A stretch of DNA of 33,787 nucleotides from a bacterium (GTDB taxonomy: Bacteria > Patescibacteriota > Minisyncoccia > Minisyncoccales > CG1-02-41-26): contig JAGGVK010000031.1 in the NCBI GenBank assembly GCA_021158045.1, positions 1 through 33,787 on the forward strand. Reading direction: 5' to 3'. Numbering within the stretch: the stretch's first letter is position 1; the number at the start of each line of letters is the position of its first letter. Shown in pieces: positions 24,433 to 32,429 of the stretch. The position numbers and the translations under genes were made by a program. Under the pieces are notes generated by a model. The model did no database searches. It saw only the letters and a program-made list of their open reading frames with translations, and had not been told where the DNA came from.

Positions 24433-24506
24433 TATGACAAATTTTAATTTAACCAGGATTGTTTTATTTTATTGCGTCAACAAAACAATACTGATTTTAA
24501 CGCTTC

Positions 24507-25613
24507 TTAAACTAGTTTCAACAAAATAACAACTCCCATACCAATCATTATTAAACCCGCTATCAAATGCAATACCCTTAACTTCCTCTGCCGCACTTCT
24601 TCTGCCTTTTGCGGGCTCAACCCAAAATAACAGGCTATTGTTATGCCAATCATTGGCAGGATAAATATTAAATTATAGAGTAAGAGCCAAGAAAGGGCTT
24701 GTAAAAACATTTCTTTTTGAGAAAGCATTCCTAAAATGACAATATAAGGGCCTGAGGTACAAGGCAACAAAAACAAACTAACCAGAAACCCAACTACAAA
24801 AGCGCCGATAGGAGAGGTTACAGAATGGATTATTAATTTCATTTTAGGTCGCCACTTCCTTGGAACCTCCATTAGGAACCCGCCTCCCCCATACCAAAAA
24901 TAATCTTTTACATTCAAAACACCAACTATAATAGCCAAACTGCCAATAAATTTCATAAACAAATTTGAAAAACGAACTGCCGAGAGCGCCCTATAAATGC
25001 CAAGTCCCATTAAGAGATAAGAAATATATATTGACAAAGCAAAAGCAAGACCGGCAAAAAGAGCCCTTTTTCTGGAGCCAATGGCAAGTATTGTTGTCAT
25101 TAAAATTATTAAAACAGCAAAGGCGCAGGGATTGACAGAATCAACTGCTGCAGCGCTAATCACTAAAGGAAAAGTAAGTTTTCTTTGATGGGAAGATTTA
25201 ACTTCGGCTTGATTCCCTTTCTGGTTTGGAGAGTTCACACTATTTCTTTCTTTTTTAATATTCAATTCTTCAATTTTTGCTTTTAGGGCGTCAATAATTG
25301 GCTTGTCCCCGATAACACACTTTCCGCCAATAAAAGCCATTGGCACTCCCCTTTCTGCTAAGGGTATGTTCTCCTCATCACAAATTTTCATAAATTCCTC
25401 TCTGTTTTTCTTGTTAAAATATATCTCCTTCGAATCAACATTAAAATACCTATCTAAATGATTGCTTTGCAAGAACGCCTCCACCTTGGCACAATGTGGA
25501 CATCCATGTCCCCAAAAGAAAATAATTTTCTCCACCGCTCCCAAAGAAAAAAAAGGAAAAGATATTGAACTAATTATAAAAACAAAAAGAATTGTTTTTG
25601 CTATTTTAGTCAT
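24507..25613 (-). CDS. Thioredoxin-like domain fused to CcdA/DsbD-type membrane domain
   Basis: The 368-residue protein starts with a signal-anchor (residues 1-26, ending SLGA). A thioredoxin/glutaredoxin-like domain follows (about 28-115) with CPHC at 38-41 and the cis-Pro loop GVPMAF at 89-94. A CcdA/DsbD-like membrane domain of about six helices (about 148-368) carries the paired conserved cysteines C163 (NPCAF) and C285 (LPCTSGPY). In this family electrons pass from cytoplasmic thiols through the membrane cysteines to an outer thioredoxin domain, so it likely supplies reducing power outside the cytoplasm. The frame extends upstream to 25676, but the ATG at 25613 begins the signal sequence and has AGGA just before it. 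It is followed by a terminator. Confidence 0.9.
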   Translation of the reverse strand: MTKIAKTILFVFIISSISFPFFSLGAVEKIIFFWGHGCPHCAKVEAFLQSNHLDRYFNVDSKEIYFNKKNREEFMKICDEENIPLAERGVPMAFIGGKCVIGDKPIIDALKAKIEELNIKKERNSVNSPNQKGNQAEVKSSHQRKLTFPLVISAAAVDSVNPCAFAVLIILMTTILAIGSRKRALFAGLAFALSIYISYLLMGLGIYRALSAVRFSNLFMKFIGSLAIIVGVLNVKDYFWYGGGGFLMEVPRKWRPKMKLIIHSVTSPIGAFVVGFLVSLFLLPCTSGPYIVILGMLSQKEMFLQALSWLLLYNLIFILPMIGITIACYFGLSPQKAEEVRQRKLRVLHLIAGLIMIGMGVVILLKLV

Positions 25614-25642
25614 ACTTCCTAAAATTTTATTCCTAAAATAAA

Positions 25643-25661
25643 TATAGGAACCTTTCCTATA
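25643..25661. promoter_or_regulatory. Inverted repeat upstream of the thioredoxin-CcdA gene (possible operator)
   Basis: Perfect 8-bp arms TATAGGAA/TTCCTATA are separated by CCT. A third TTCCTA half-site lies at 25630-25635. It is 30-48 nt before the start codon at 25613, a position suited to a repressor site or a leader hairpin. No regulator gene is adjacent. Confidence 0.4.
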
Positions 25662-25773
25662 AGGAAATAATAGCAAATCAAAAATTAAAAATCAAAACAG
25701 AGTACCAACCAAGCATAAAACTACTTGTGCTTTTTACTTTCCTAATTCTAATTTCCTTAATTCTTCCTCATTT

Positions 25774-26055
25774 TCACAGACGTATTTCCTCTTTGGCTTT
25801 TAGATAAATTTTCTCCAACTCCTTAACTATTTCATTGTCCAATCTTTCTTCTAAGATATTTAAAACTTTTTCATGATACCACATTTTTTTATTTAATGGG
25901 ACATTAAATTTTTCTTCTAAACCTTTATCTTGTTTTTTATATGCTTTAATTATAGACATTAAATTATGAATTTTATCAGCACAACAAACCAGTAATGCCT
26001 CGGTGCTATCTCCGTACTTCCCGCTTATAGTATGATACTTTAAGGCTTTGACATA
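25774..26055 (-). pseudogene. HD-domain (RelA/SpoT-type) hydrolase, N-terminally truncated
   Basis: This is the C-terminal 93 codons of an HD-superfamily phosphohydrolase. The frame is open back to a TAG at 26056-26058 and includes ALLVCCADKIHNLMSI, the second conserved Asp-containing motif (ADKxHN) of HD_4/RelA-SpoT hydrolase domains. FNVPLNKKMWYHEKVL follows, typical of the region after it. The preceding part with the HD metal motif is absent. The only internal ATG (25959) lies after the ADKIHN motif, so any protein made would lack the active site. The upstream 200 bp have no matching frame and instead contain two large palindromes. It is most likely a dead remnant. Confidence 0.75.
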
Positions 26056-26189
26056 CTAAGTTTATTGAAGTGGCTAAAAATGGTTGGTTGATTAAAATCT
26101 TTTCGTTTTTTTTGTATGTTCTCACTTAAAAATATTATTGCGCATCTTCCTATTTTTAACCGATTTTTTAACCTTTTGCTTTATCCGAC

Positions 26190-26217
26190 ATTCTCACATT
26201 CTTAAGAATGTGAGAAT
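26190..26217. repeat. Perfect 28-bp palindrome
   Basis: The 14-bp arm ATTCTCACATTCTT is followed directly by its exact reverse complement, with TTTT after it on the plus strand. As RNA it would form a hairpin of about 12 bp around CTTAAG. It sits beside a second large hairpin and the broken HD gene, with no plus-strand gene to terminate. Confidence 0.85.
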
Positions 26218-26228
26218 TTTCTTGTTTA

Positions 26229-26261
26229 CTCATATTGCTTACCCTGGGTGAGCAATATGAG
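26229..26261. repeat. 16-bp inverted repeat with one-base loop
   Basis: CTCATATTGCTTACCC (26229-26244) pairs with 26246-26261 with a single mismatch that would be a G-U pair in RNA. It lies 11 bp from the perfect palindrome and marks the start of the next repeat island. Confidence 0.85.
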
Positions 26262-26885
26262 AGCCTTCGCTTCGCTCAAGATGATAGGGGGAAGGGATTG
26301 CTTCGTCAGTCGCTTCGCTCCTTCCTCGCAATGACAGGGAGAAAGAGTCGCTTCGCTCAGGATGACAATAGGGATAAAATAAAAAAGACAAGGGCTTTTA
26401 ATGACGAAACCCGAATGACGAATGACGAAAAAATGACCAATGGACAAAATTCAAATCTCAAATCTCAAATCTCAAAATAACATCTCAAAATGCAAAATTT
26501 CTTTTAATTTTAGATTTTAGATTGTCATTTGTCATTTTTCATTTTTCATTTTTCGTTTAATTTGATTTTAGATTTTAGTTTTTCATTTTTCACTTTTCAT
26601 TTTTCATTTTTCATTGCCTTACGAGGAGTCCCGCTGGAAGTGGGACGACGCGGCAATCTCAAGAAGGAAAAAAGATGCCAAGAAGCGTTGATAAACTGCC
26701 TTTTTACTTTGGTACATACAATCGCATGTACTAAAAATCACACAGTCAAAATTACAAGCCCAATCCTGAATCACGGAGAGCACAGGTTCTGGACTCATAT
26801 AGTGCAGGATAAAATCCAAACCAAGAAAAAACAGTCCGATGGACCGTCATAAAGAAGTAGTTCCAAAAGCCAAATTCTAAATCAA
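26262..26885 (+). repeat. Composite repeat island plus unassigned sequence
   Basis: Plus-strand modules in order: GATTGCTTCGTC...CGCAATGAC (26297-26334); GTCGCTTCGCTCAGGATGAC (26348-26367); ATGACGAAACCCGAATGACG (26401-26435); AAATCTC run (26452-26475); AT-rich module (26502-26615); and ACGAGGAGTCCCGCTGG hairpin module (26621-26660), followed by a GATGCCAAGAAGCGTT segment (26674-26689) shared with 9681. From about 26690 to 26885 there is roughly 195 bp with short open frames on both strands but no recognisable protein. The translations of the repeat part are spurious. Confidence 0.72.
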
Positions 26886-27059
26886 TTAGAGTTTATCCCA
26901 TTCTTCTTTATTAATTCCTGCTTGGCGTAGAATTTCACTTACCAGTCCCCTACTGATTTCACCTTTGTGTTTGTAGGGGATATGAATCTTGAGCGTTCCT
27001 TTCTTTATAAACAGATGTTTGCCACCACTATAAGGACCTTCAAAACCTATATTAATTTG
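26886..27059 (-). pseudogene. HicA-type toxin (mRNA interferase), 5'-truncated
   Basis: The 57 codons after the htrA stop, in the same frame (TAG TGA then open), read GFEGPYSGGKHLFIKKG, then IHIPYKHKGEISRGLVSEIL, then RQAGINKEEWDKL. This matches the HicA/YcfA double-stranded-RNA-binding fold, including the position of the catalytic His (GGKH) and the closing RQAGI-x3-EW. The first 15-20 residues and any start codon are missing. They have been replaced by the htrA 3' end. No HicB antitoxin is visible next to it. I read it as a decapitated remnant left by a rearrangement. Stop-codon readthrough of htrA into it is formally possible but unlikely across two stops. Confidence 0.8.
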
Positions 27060-27062
27060 TCA

Positions 27063-28403
27063 CTACTCGCTTCTTTCTCCAAGAGTAACCTCAACTTCCT
27101 TTTCTTTTCCTCTGCTCATAACTTTAAGGGTTACTTTGTCTCCCGGATTATATTTTTGGATAATTTTAACCAACGAATTCTTAGTAGTAATCTTTTCCCC
27201 ATTAACTTCTAAAATAATATCGTTTTCACATAAACCGGCTTTGTCGGCTGGAGAACCAGGTATCACTGCCATTTCAGAGGGGCTGTTGCCTCTAACAATT
27301 AAAGCTCCATAGTCAATTGAAAGGTTGTTTTCTTTCTGAATTTCCTTTGTGATAACAATATATCTCACGCCTAAAAACGGATAGACAATCTTGCCCTGAG
27401 TCTTTATTTGCTTGATATCTCTTTGCGCCTTGTTGATAGGAATAGCAAAACCAATACTCTGCGCTCCCTGAGCCATTGCTACATTAATGCCAATAACTTC
27501 TCCTTTCAAGTTTAATAACGGCCCTCCAGAATTCCCGCGGTTAATAGCCGCATCGGTTTGGATAACATCTTCTAGGGTTTCAACCATCCCTCCACCCGAA
27601 GCAGTGATGCGCCTTCCCAAACCGGAAATTACTCCCACTGAAACAGTGTTCCTAAATTCTCCCAAAGCGTTGCCAATAGCAATAACTGTTTGTCCGGGAA
27701 CTAACTTTGAAGAATCGCCAATCTTGACTGTAGGAAAGAGTCCTGCCTTAAGCTTGCCATCTTTGCCAATTGATTGCCTCTTCTCAATTTTAATAATAGC
27801 CAAATCTTGAACAGGGTCGCGAGCAAGAACTTTTGCTGGATAACGTTTGCCATCGTTTGCGAGAACTGTATATTCAGCATCTTTGTCAGAAACAACATGT
27901 TTGTTTGTTAAAATCATACCATCAGACGATATAATAAATCCGCTTCCTCCGCCTATTTCCTGCTTTTTTGTACCTTTCTGCTTATATTGAGGAATTTCAA
28001 GCTGTGGGCCAAAAAATTCTTTAAACTCAGGAAAGTCTGGAAAGGGATTAACATATTCTTTCTCAAAGACTGGCAGGTTTTTGCTAATGATAATGCTAAC
28101 AACCGCCGGAGAAATTCTTTTAACAGCGCTGATTACTGCTTGTTCCTGCGTTAGACCTTCTCCCTTAGTGGGAGGAACAGTTGTAATTCCCGTATGGCTT
28201 GGAGAATGAAATGATGTATAGGAAGGATATTGTAAGCCAAAAAGTTCAGGAAGATAGATGCTCCCAAAAAGGCCGCCGATTGCTCCAACAATAAGAGAAA
28301 TAATAATTACAAAGCTAAAGAGAAACGGGCCTCTTTGCCAAAAGGGCTTATGAGAAGTTATTAACTTTGGCGCTTCTTCTGTTTTGTCTAATTGGGGCAA
28401 CAT
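27063..28403 (-). CDS. htrA: HtrA/DegP-family trypsin-like serine protease with PDZ domain
   Basis: This is a 446-residue membrane-anchored protease. A cytoplasmic tail of about 26 residues is followed by a transmembrane segment (about 27-48), then the trypsin-like domain with triad H169 (LTNKHVV), D200 (QDLAII) and S292 (GNSGGP). A C-terminal PDZ domain (about 345-440) has VIPGSPADKAGLCENDIILEV. HtrA proteases degrade misfolded extracytoplasmic proteins. The start is put at the ATG at 28403; a TTG at 28445 would add 14 residues. It has its own promoter just after the patatin gene. Its two consecutive stop codons (TAG TGA) abut a HicA remnant. Confidence 0.95.
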   Translation of the reverse strand: MLPQLDKTEEAPKLITSHKPFWQRGPFLFSFVIIISLIVGAIGGLFGSIYLPELFGLQYPSYTSFHSPSHTGITTVPPTKGEGLTQEQAVISAVKRISPAVVSIIISKNLPVFEKEYVNPFPDFPEFKEFFGPQLEIPQYKQKGTKKQEIGGGSGFIISSDGMILTNKHVVSDKDAEYTVLANDGKRYPAKVLARDPVQDLAIIKIEKRQSIGKDGKLKAGLFPTVKIGDSSKLVPGQTVIAIGNALGEFRNTVSVGVISGLGRRITASGGGMVETLEDVIQTDAAINRGNSGGPLLNLKGEVIGINVAMAQGAQSIGFAIPINKAQRDIKQIKTQGKIVYPFLGVRYIVITKEIQKENNLSIDYGALIVRGNSPSEMAVIPGSPADKAGLCENDIILEVNGEKITTKNSLVKIIQKYNPGDKVTLKVMSRGKEKEVEVTLGERSE

Positions 28404-28531
28404 TATAAGTTTGGCTATAAAATTAAAGTTGATTTTTCCCTTCAAACAGAAGAGAAAAAGAAAATAATAAAGAAAAAAGAGACGAGCACAGTATTAAAAT
28501 GCAGTCTAATTATTTTATTCTACTAATTAAT

Positions 28532-28559
28532 ATTATAATTAACTTTTTAAATATTACAA
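28532..28559 (-). promoter_or_regulatory. Promoter of htrA
   Basis: On the minus strand, TTGTAA (28554-28559) and a consensus TATAAT (28532-28537) have a 16-bp spacer, directly after the stop of the patatin gene. The leader to the ATG at 28403 would be about 120 nt. Confidence 0.6.
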
Positions 28560-28562
28560 CAG

Positions 28563-29402
28563 CTACAATAAGTTTTTAATCTTTCCTAAAGCGGCTCTGG
28601 CAGATAATTCTCCCCGCTCTATCACGCTTTTTGCTTTGGTGAAATCACTAAATCTCATCCAAGAGATATCACTAAGTTTAGGCACGATAACAACATCGGC
28701 TTCTTTTAAATAATGATGCGCCAACCTTGCTTGTAAAATGCCGCCTGATTTGTCTATAACAGAAAGAAGCCGAAAAAATGGCCACTTCCGCTTGTTCTTA
28801 GAATATGACTGGGGAAGATAATCGCCAAGCAAATTCACAGCAACCACAATATCAGCTCCCATTTCTCTAACTACATTGTCAGGCACAGGATTTACCAATC
28901 CTCCGTCAGCTAAGATAGAGTTTTGCAGCTTTACAGGTGCAAATATTACCGGCAGCGAGATGCTGGCAGCAACTGCCTTAATTAAGTAGCCATCCTTAAT
29001 CCTTACTTCCCTGCCTGTGTTTAAATCAGTTGCTACAGCCACAAAGGGAATTTTTAAATCATCAAATGTCTTTTGCCCAAATTGTTCTCTAAAAAACTTT
29101 TCAATGTGCCCCGCTTTAACAAAACCACCCAAAGAAAAAGAAGGAGCTGCTAACAAAGATAACATTTTGCGCCAGCCCATTCCTAAAGCTATTTTCTCCA
29201 TCTTATCAACATCTTTGGTCAACGCGTAAAATCCGCCGATTAAAGCACCTATACTGGTGCCGGCAATAAAATCTATAGGAATATTATTCTCTTCTAAAAC
29301 TTTAATTATGCCTATATGGGCTAACCCTTTAGGACCTCCACCTCCTAAAGCTAGCCCAACTTTTGGCTTCTCTGTTTTTGGCTTTTCTGTTTGAGATACC
29401 AT
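28563..29402 (-). CDS. Patatin-like phospholipase (RssA/NTE family)
   Basis: The 279-residue protein has the patatin dyad: nucleophile S50 in GTSIG, Asp166 in the DGG motif (LADGGLVNPVPDN), and the oxyanion-hole glycine run LGGGGPKGLAHIG (19-31). There is no signal peptide, so it should act in the cytoplasm or at the inner membrane face on phospholipid or lysophospholipid. It starts 5 nt after the glycosyltransferase gene ends, so the two are one operon. That pairing suggests membrane lipid or glycolipid work, but no specific substrate can be read. Confidence 0.92.
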   Translation of the reverse strand: MVSQTEKPKTEKPKVGLALGGGGPKGLAHIGIIKVLEENNIPIDFIAGTSIGALIGGFYALTKDVDKMEKIALGMGWRKMLSLLAAPSFSLGGFVKAGHIEKFFREQFGQKTFDDLKIPFVAVATDLNTGREVRIKDGYLIKAVAASISLPVIFAPVKLQNSILADGGLVNPVPDNVVREMGADIVVAVNLLGDYLPQSYSKNKRKWPFFRLLSVIDKSGGILQARLAHHYLKEADVVIVPKLSDISWMRFSDFTKAKSVIERGELSARAALGKIKNLL

Positions 29403-29407
29403 AAACT

Positions 29408-30130
29408 CTAATCTTCTGGTTTATTAAAATTATTCTTATTATGGCCAAACTTATAATGCAATATATCTGTTTTCATTGGTCCCACGAATAACATATAAAG
29501 TTCGTTAAGAATATACTTTATATAAGTTCTCACCCACCCGTCTTCTTCAAATCTTCTTTGGGAATAAAAAACTTTTGGTTTCTTTATGTACCTAAACTTC
29601 CCACATTTCGCAGCCTTTCTAACATAAATATCATCTTCCCCCATTTTCACATCTTCGTCAAAACCGCCTATCTTCTGGTGAAGGCTCCTCTTAATTAAAA
29701 TAGGGCTGCCGCCATTTTGCAACACTCTCTCAAGCAACAAAAGAGGAATATTGTGAAAAACATCATACAGGAAACTTAACCATTTTTTTGAGCCAAAGGG
29801 TTTCAAGAAAAATCCGGCAACATCAAGATTTCTTTCTTGAAACTCACGAAGATACTTTCCTAAAGCGTTCTCTTCAAATTTTATGTCGGCATCGCAAAAC
29901 AAAATTAAATCTCCCTTTGCTACTTTAGCGCCCTCATTTCTGCCTTTGGCAGGCATTCCTCCATCAACTATTTCACACCCATATGAACGAGCAACCTCCC
30001 TTGTTTTGTCTCTTGAGTGAGCATCGGCAACAATAATTTCAAAATCTTGAAAATCCTGCTTTTTTAAAGATTCAAGCAAGACTGGCAAATAACTCTCCTC
30101 GTTAAAAGTTGGTATCACAATTGATATCAT
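29408..30130 (-). CDS. Family 2 glycosyltransferase
   Basis: This is a 240-residue GT-A fold enzyme. It starts MISIVIPTFNEESYLPVLLE and has IIVADAHSRDKTREVA. The nucleotide-sugar/metal motif DAD is at 80-82 (LFCDADIKF), GEDDIYVRKA near 164 is the usual ED acceptor motif, and QRRFEEDGW is the late motif. There is a hydrophobic stretch near 115-135 (LYDVFHNIPLLLLERVL) but no clear membrane helix set. It resembles the TIGR04283-like family 2 enzymes that act on lipids or cell-surface glycans. It is the first gene of a two-gene unit with the patatin-like lipase. Confidence 0.9.
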   Translation of the reverse strand: MISIVIPTFNEESYLPVLLESLKKQDFQDFEIIVADAHSRDKTREVARSYGCEIVDGGMPAKGRNEGAKVAKGDLILFCDADIKFEENALGKYLREFQERNLDVAGFFLKPFGSKKWLSFLYDVFHNIPLLLLERVLQNGGSPILIKRSLHQKIGGFDEDVKMGEDDIYVRKAAKCGKFRYIKKPKVFYSQRRFEEDGWVRTYIKYILNELYMLFVGPMKTDILHYKFGHNKNNFNKPED

Positions 30131-30182
30131 AAATCTTGATAATCTTAATTCATAACCATCTTAAAAACAAAACTCTTTCTGT

Positions 30183-30210
30183 ATTTTAACCCATTAAAAA
30201 TAAATTTCAA
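30183..30210 (-). promoter_or_regulatory. Promoter of the glycosyltransferase-patatin unit
   Basis: On the minus strand, TTGAAA (30205-30210) and TAAAAT (30183-30188) have a 16-bp spacer, about 50 nt before the ATG at 30130. Confidence 0.6.
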
Positions 30211-30792
30211 TTCTGCAAATTAAGCCACTTAAAATACAAGTGAAATGATATTGATTAAGGTATCTAGAAAGTAAATGAAACAAGAACAAAGTCCACTCTG
30301 CTTCATTAAAAGAACAATTGTTAACAAGACCCTGAACTAAAATTCAAATCTCAAATCTCAAATCTCAAAATCACAATTCAAAATGCAAAATTTCTTTTAA
30401 TTTTAGATTTTAGATTGTCGTTTTTCATTTTTCACTTTTCATTTTTAATTTGATTTGATTTTAAATTTTAGATTGTCATTTTTCATTTTTCATTTTTCAC
30501 TTTTCATTGCCTTGCGAGAAGTCCCGCTGAAAGCAGGACGACGCGGCAATCTCAGAATTGTAGTGTAGTAATAGGGGGAAGAGATTGCTTCGTCAGTCGC
30601 TTTGCTCCTTCCTCGCAATGACAGGAAGGGAGGAATCGCTTCGCCCAGGACGACTGCTCGTCAACAAGGTCCGGATTCATTGAAATGCGTTGAACAGACT
30701 CGTTGAACACACATCTTTCTCTTAAATCATAACACCTGTCATTGATGGACTCAGAAGCATCACTATTGCCTATGTGTTTTGTTTTATGTAAT
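30211..30792 (+). repeat. Composite repeat island downstream of the secreted protein gene
   Basis: About 130 bp of unassigned AT-rich sequence is followed by plus-oriented modules: AAATCTC run (30344-30368); two AT-rich modules (about 30390-30508); CTTGCGAGAAGTCCCGC hairpin module (30511-30553); GATTGCTTCGTC...CGCAATGAC (30583-30622); GAATCGCTTCGCCCAGGACG (30633-30652); and a CAACAAGGTCCGGATTCATTG element (30662-30682), a degraded form of the hairpin at 21782. A 25-bp tail (30764-30788) matches 9710-9734 except for four positions. I see no gene. Confidence 0.75.
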
Positions 30793-30818
30793 TAAAAGGG
30801 AGTATAATATATACTCCC
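30793..30818 (-). terminator. Terminator of the secreted coiled-coil protein gene
   Basis: On the minus strand the 8-bp stem GGGAGTAT/ATACTCCC with a five-base loop is followed by TTTTAAT. It lies about 50 nt after the stop at 30869. Confidence 0.75.
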
Positions 30819-30868
30819 TCCTAAGGCTCTTTTGAGGTTCAAGAACAGAAGTTCTTCCAACAGCAATT

Positions 30869-32236
30869 TTAGAAAGCCAGAAAAGACCACCAGGGTTTTT
30901 TAACTTTCAATATCTTCCCGCCAACTTGGGTTGCGTCCACTTCAACTTCCCTGCGAACCTTTATAGGAATAATTCCAAAAATTCTCTTTGGTTGGATATC
31001 GCGCACTGAATAAACAGGTTGATTATTCTTTTCATTGACATTGAGTTCCACATTGGCTTCCAAACCTGCCTTCACTTTTTTAATAACTTCCTCCGGAGTA
31101 ACTTTAACTTCCCCATTGCCAACCATTACTTTCCCATTGTCTACTCTAACAGGAGCTATGGCTTTTGCTTTTTTAATCTTGCCTATCACTACTTCATCTT
31201 TATCTACCGAAATACTATTGTCTTTGCCGCTAATGGATACCTCTATATTCTTTTTCTCTGGCGTTTCTACAGTTACTTGGTCTGCTTGAATTTTGCCCGG
31301 CGTAATAACCACTCTCTTCACCAACGGTTTAATGTCGGAATACTTCATTGTTTTCTTGCTTCGAATAAGCTCTTTTATCATCCCATCAATGCTTTCTCTT
31401 AGGTTTTTTAACTGCTTTATTTGCTCATCAACACTCATTTTTTTCGACATCACATCACTCACCTTCTCCTTATAATAAGAAACTATATCTTTCGCATGGG
31501 AAGGCGCAATTGGCTTTATTAATGGCATTGGCTGCGCTGTTGGCTGTTCGGGCACCTCTCTAGGCGGATTAACGCATCTCAGATGAACTTTTGCCATCTC
31601 CTCGTTTAACTCTTTGATAATCTTAGCAACCTCCTCTTTTGAGGCGTATCCTTTCGCCTTGAGTTTCTCTTGCCCAAGAGCAATAAGGCCTTTATAGTAC
31701 TGGATTTTCTTTTGAATATCTTTCTCTTTTTCACAAAAAAGCGCTGATTGAGAAGTTACTCTTGTCGCCTCGCCTTGCTCCAGTTTAGGAAGAACTTTCT
31801 CTACGGATTTTTTCAAAGGAATCTTGGTAGAAATTGCTTTGGATAATTTTCTCAAACAGTTTGTTTGCCTTTCGTTAATCTCTTCTTTCAGAATTTGCAT
31901 TTTCTTTTCCAACCGCTCCACTAATTGGGTATTATTTACCTCTTTTGCTTTCTCAATATCTAAGACTAATTCCTTTAGCTCTTCTAACAGGGCATTATCT
32001 ACAGCGCAGCTTGCTACAGCGCTGCTATTTTCAACTTCTTTTTCCGCAGGTAAATTAAAACGCCCGGTCTTTTCTTTCTCTGGTAAAATAGGCACTGGAG
32101 CAGATATTACTTTTTGCAATTTTTGCATTAGCACCTCTCCTGAAGAATTGCTTTTAACTTCATCAGCAAAAACACTTGTTAAAGAAAACAGCGCAGAACC
32201 CACCAATAAACAAATAAACAGCTTTTTATTGAACAT
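30869..32236 (-). CDS. Secreted coiled-coil protein of unknown function
   Basis: The 455-residue protein has a clear Sec signal peptide (LFICLLVGSALFSLTSVFA, likely cut after residue 24). The mature part has long charged helices likely to form coiled coils (about 85-130, 165-225 and 255-300), a Pro-rich break (PPREVPEQPTAQPMPLIKP) and a beta-rich C-terminal third with repeated Val-Lys strands. A hydrophobic PWWSFLAF forms the extreme C-terminus. There are five Cys. I know no named family for it; the C-terminal pattern (RIFGIIPIKVRREVEVD) recalls proteins seen in CPR genomes. It is monocistronic, with a promoter and terminator. It could be a surface or periplasmic structural protein. Confidence 0.85.
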   Translation of the reverse strand: MFNKKLFICLLVGSALFSLTSVFADEVKSNSSGEVLMQKLQKVISAPVPILPEKEKTGRFNLPAEKEVENSSAVASCAVDNALLEELKELVLDIEKAKEVNNTQLVERLEKKMQILKEEINERQTNCLRKLSKAISTKIPLKKSVEKVLPKLEQGEATRVTSQSALFCEKEKDIQKKIQYYKGLIALGQEKLKAKGYASKEEVAKIIKELNEEMAKVHLRCVNPPREVPEQPTAQPMPLIKPIAPSHAKDIVSYYKEKVSDVMSKKMSVDEQIKQLKNLRESIDGMIKELIRSKKTMKYSDIKPLVKRVVITPGKIQADQVTVETPEKKNIEVSISGKDNSISVDKDEVVIGKIKKAKAIAPVRVDNGKVMVGNGEVKVTPEEVIKKVKAGLEANVELNVNEKNNQPVYSVRDIQPKRIFGIIPIKVRREVEVDATQVGGKILKVKKPWWSFLAF

Positions 32237-32303
32237 AATGTATATTTATTTATTTTTTTCGACCTTTGTTTGTGTCAAATCTTATGCTCTCTTGCATTGT
32301 AAT

Positions 32304-32331
32304 ATTATACCGCTTTTCAAAAATTTCACAA
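32304..32331 (-). promoter_or_regulatory. Promoter of the secreted protein gene
   Basis: On the minus strand, TTGTGA (32326-32331) and a consensus TATAAT (32304-32309) have a 16-bp spacer. The leader to the ATG at 32236 would be about 60 nt. Confidence 0.6.
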
Positions 32332-32367
32332 CCAGTGAAGGGCAACAATCCATAAAAAAGCAGCAAT

Positions 32368-32404
32368 AATAAAAATAAAAAAGAGAGTGCGCCTAAACAC
32401 TCTC
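32368..32404 (-). terminator. Terminator of the lytic transglycosylase gene
   Basis: On the minus strand the 7-bp stem GAGAGTG/CACTCTC with an eight-base loop is followed by TTTTTTATTTTTATT. It lies about 25 nt after the stop at 32430. Confidence 0.88.
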
Positions 32405-32429
32405 CATTATTATCAATTATTTGCAATTA

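Noticed and set aside
21997-25676. The four genes from 21997 to 25676 as one new system
   Set aside because: Terminators or separate promoters lie between most of them and they share no functional theme, so they look like independent single genes.
26226-26480. Open frames on both strands reading like HFFVIRHSGFVI or SLRFAQDDRG
   Set aside because: They translate the repeat modules themselves. Such sequences are widespread spurious proteins, with no start signals and no conservation expected.
26529-26852. Frames on both strands in 26619-26852 as small genes
   Set aside because: Part is repeat, the rest has no Shine-Dalgarno site, no promoter and no recognisable domain, and both strands are open by chance. 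I cannot support either.
26889-27062. Readthrough fusion HtrA-HicA as one protein
   Set aside because: Two consecutive stop codons (TAG TGA) separate them and there is no recoding signal that I can see. A remnant is the simpler reading.
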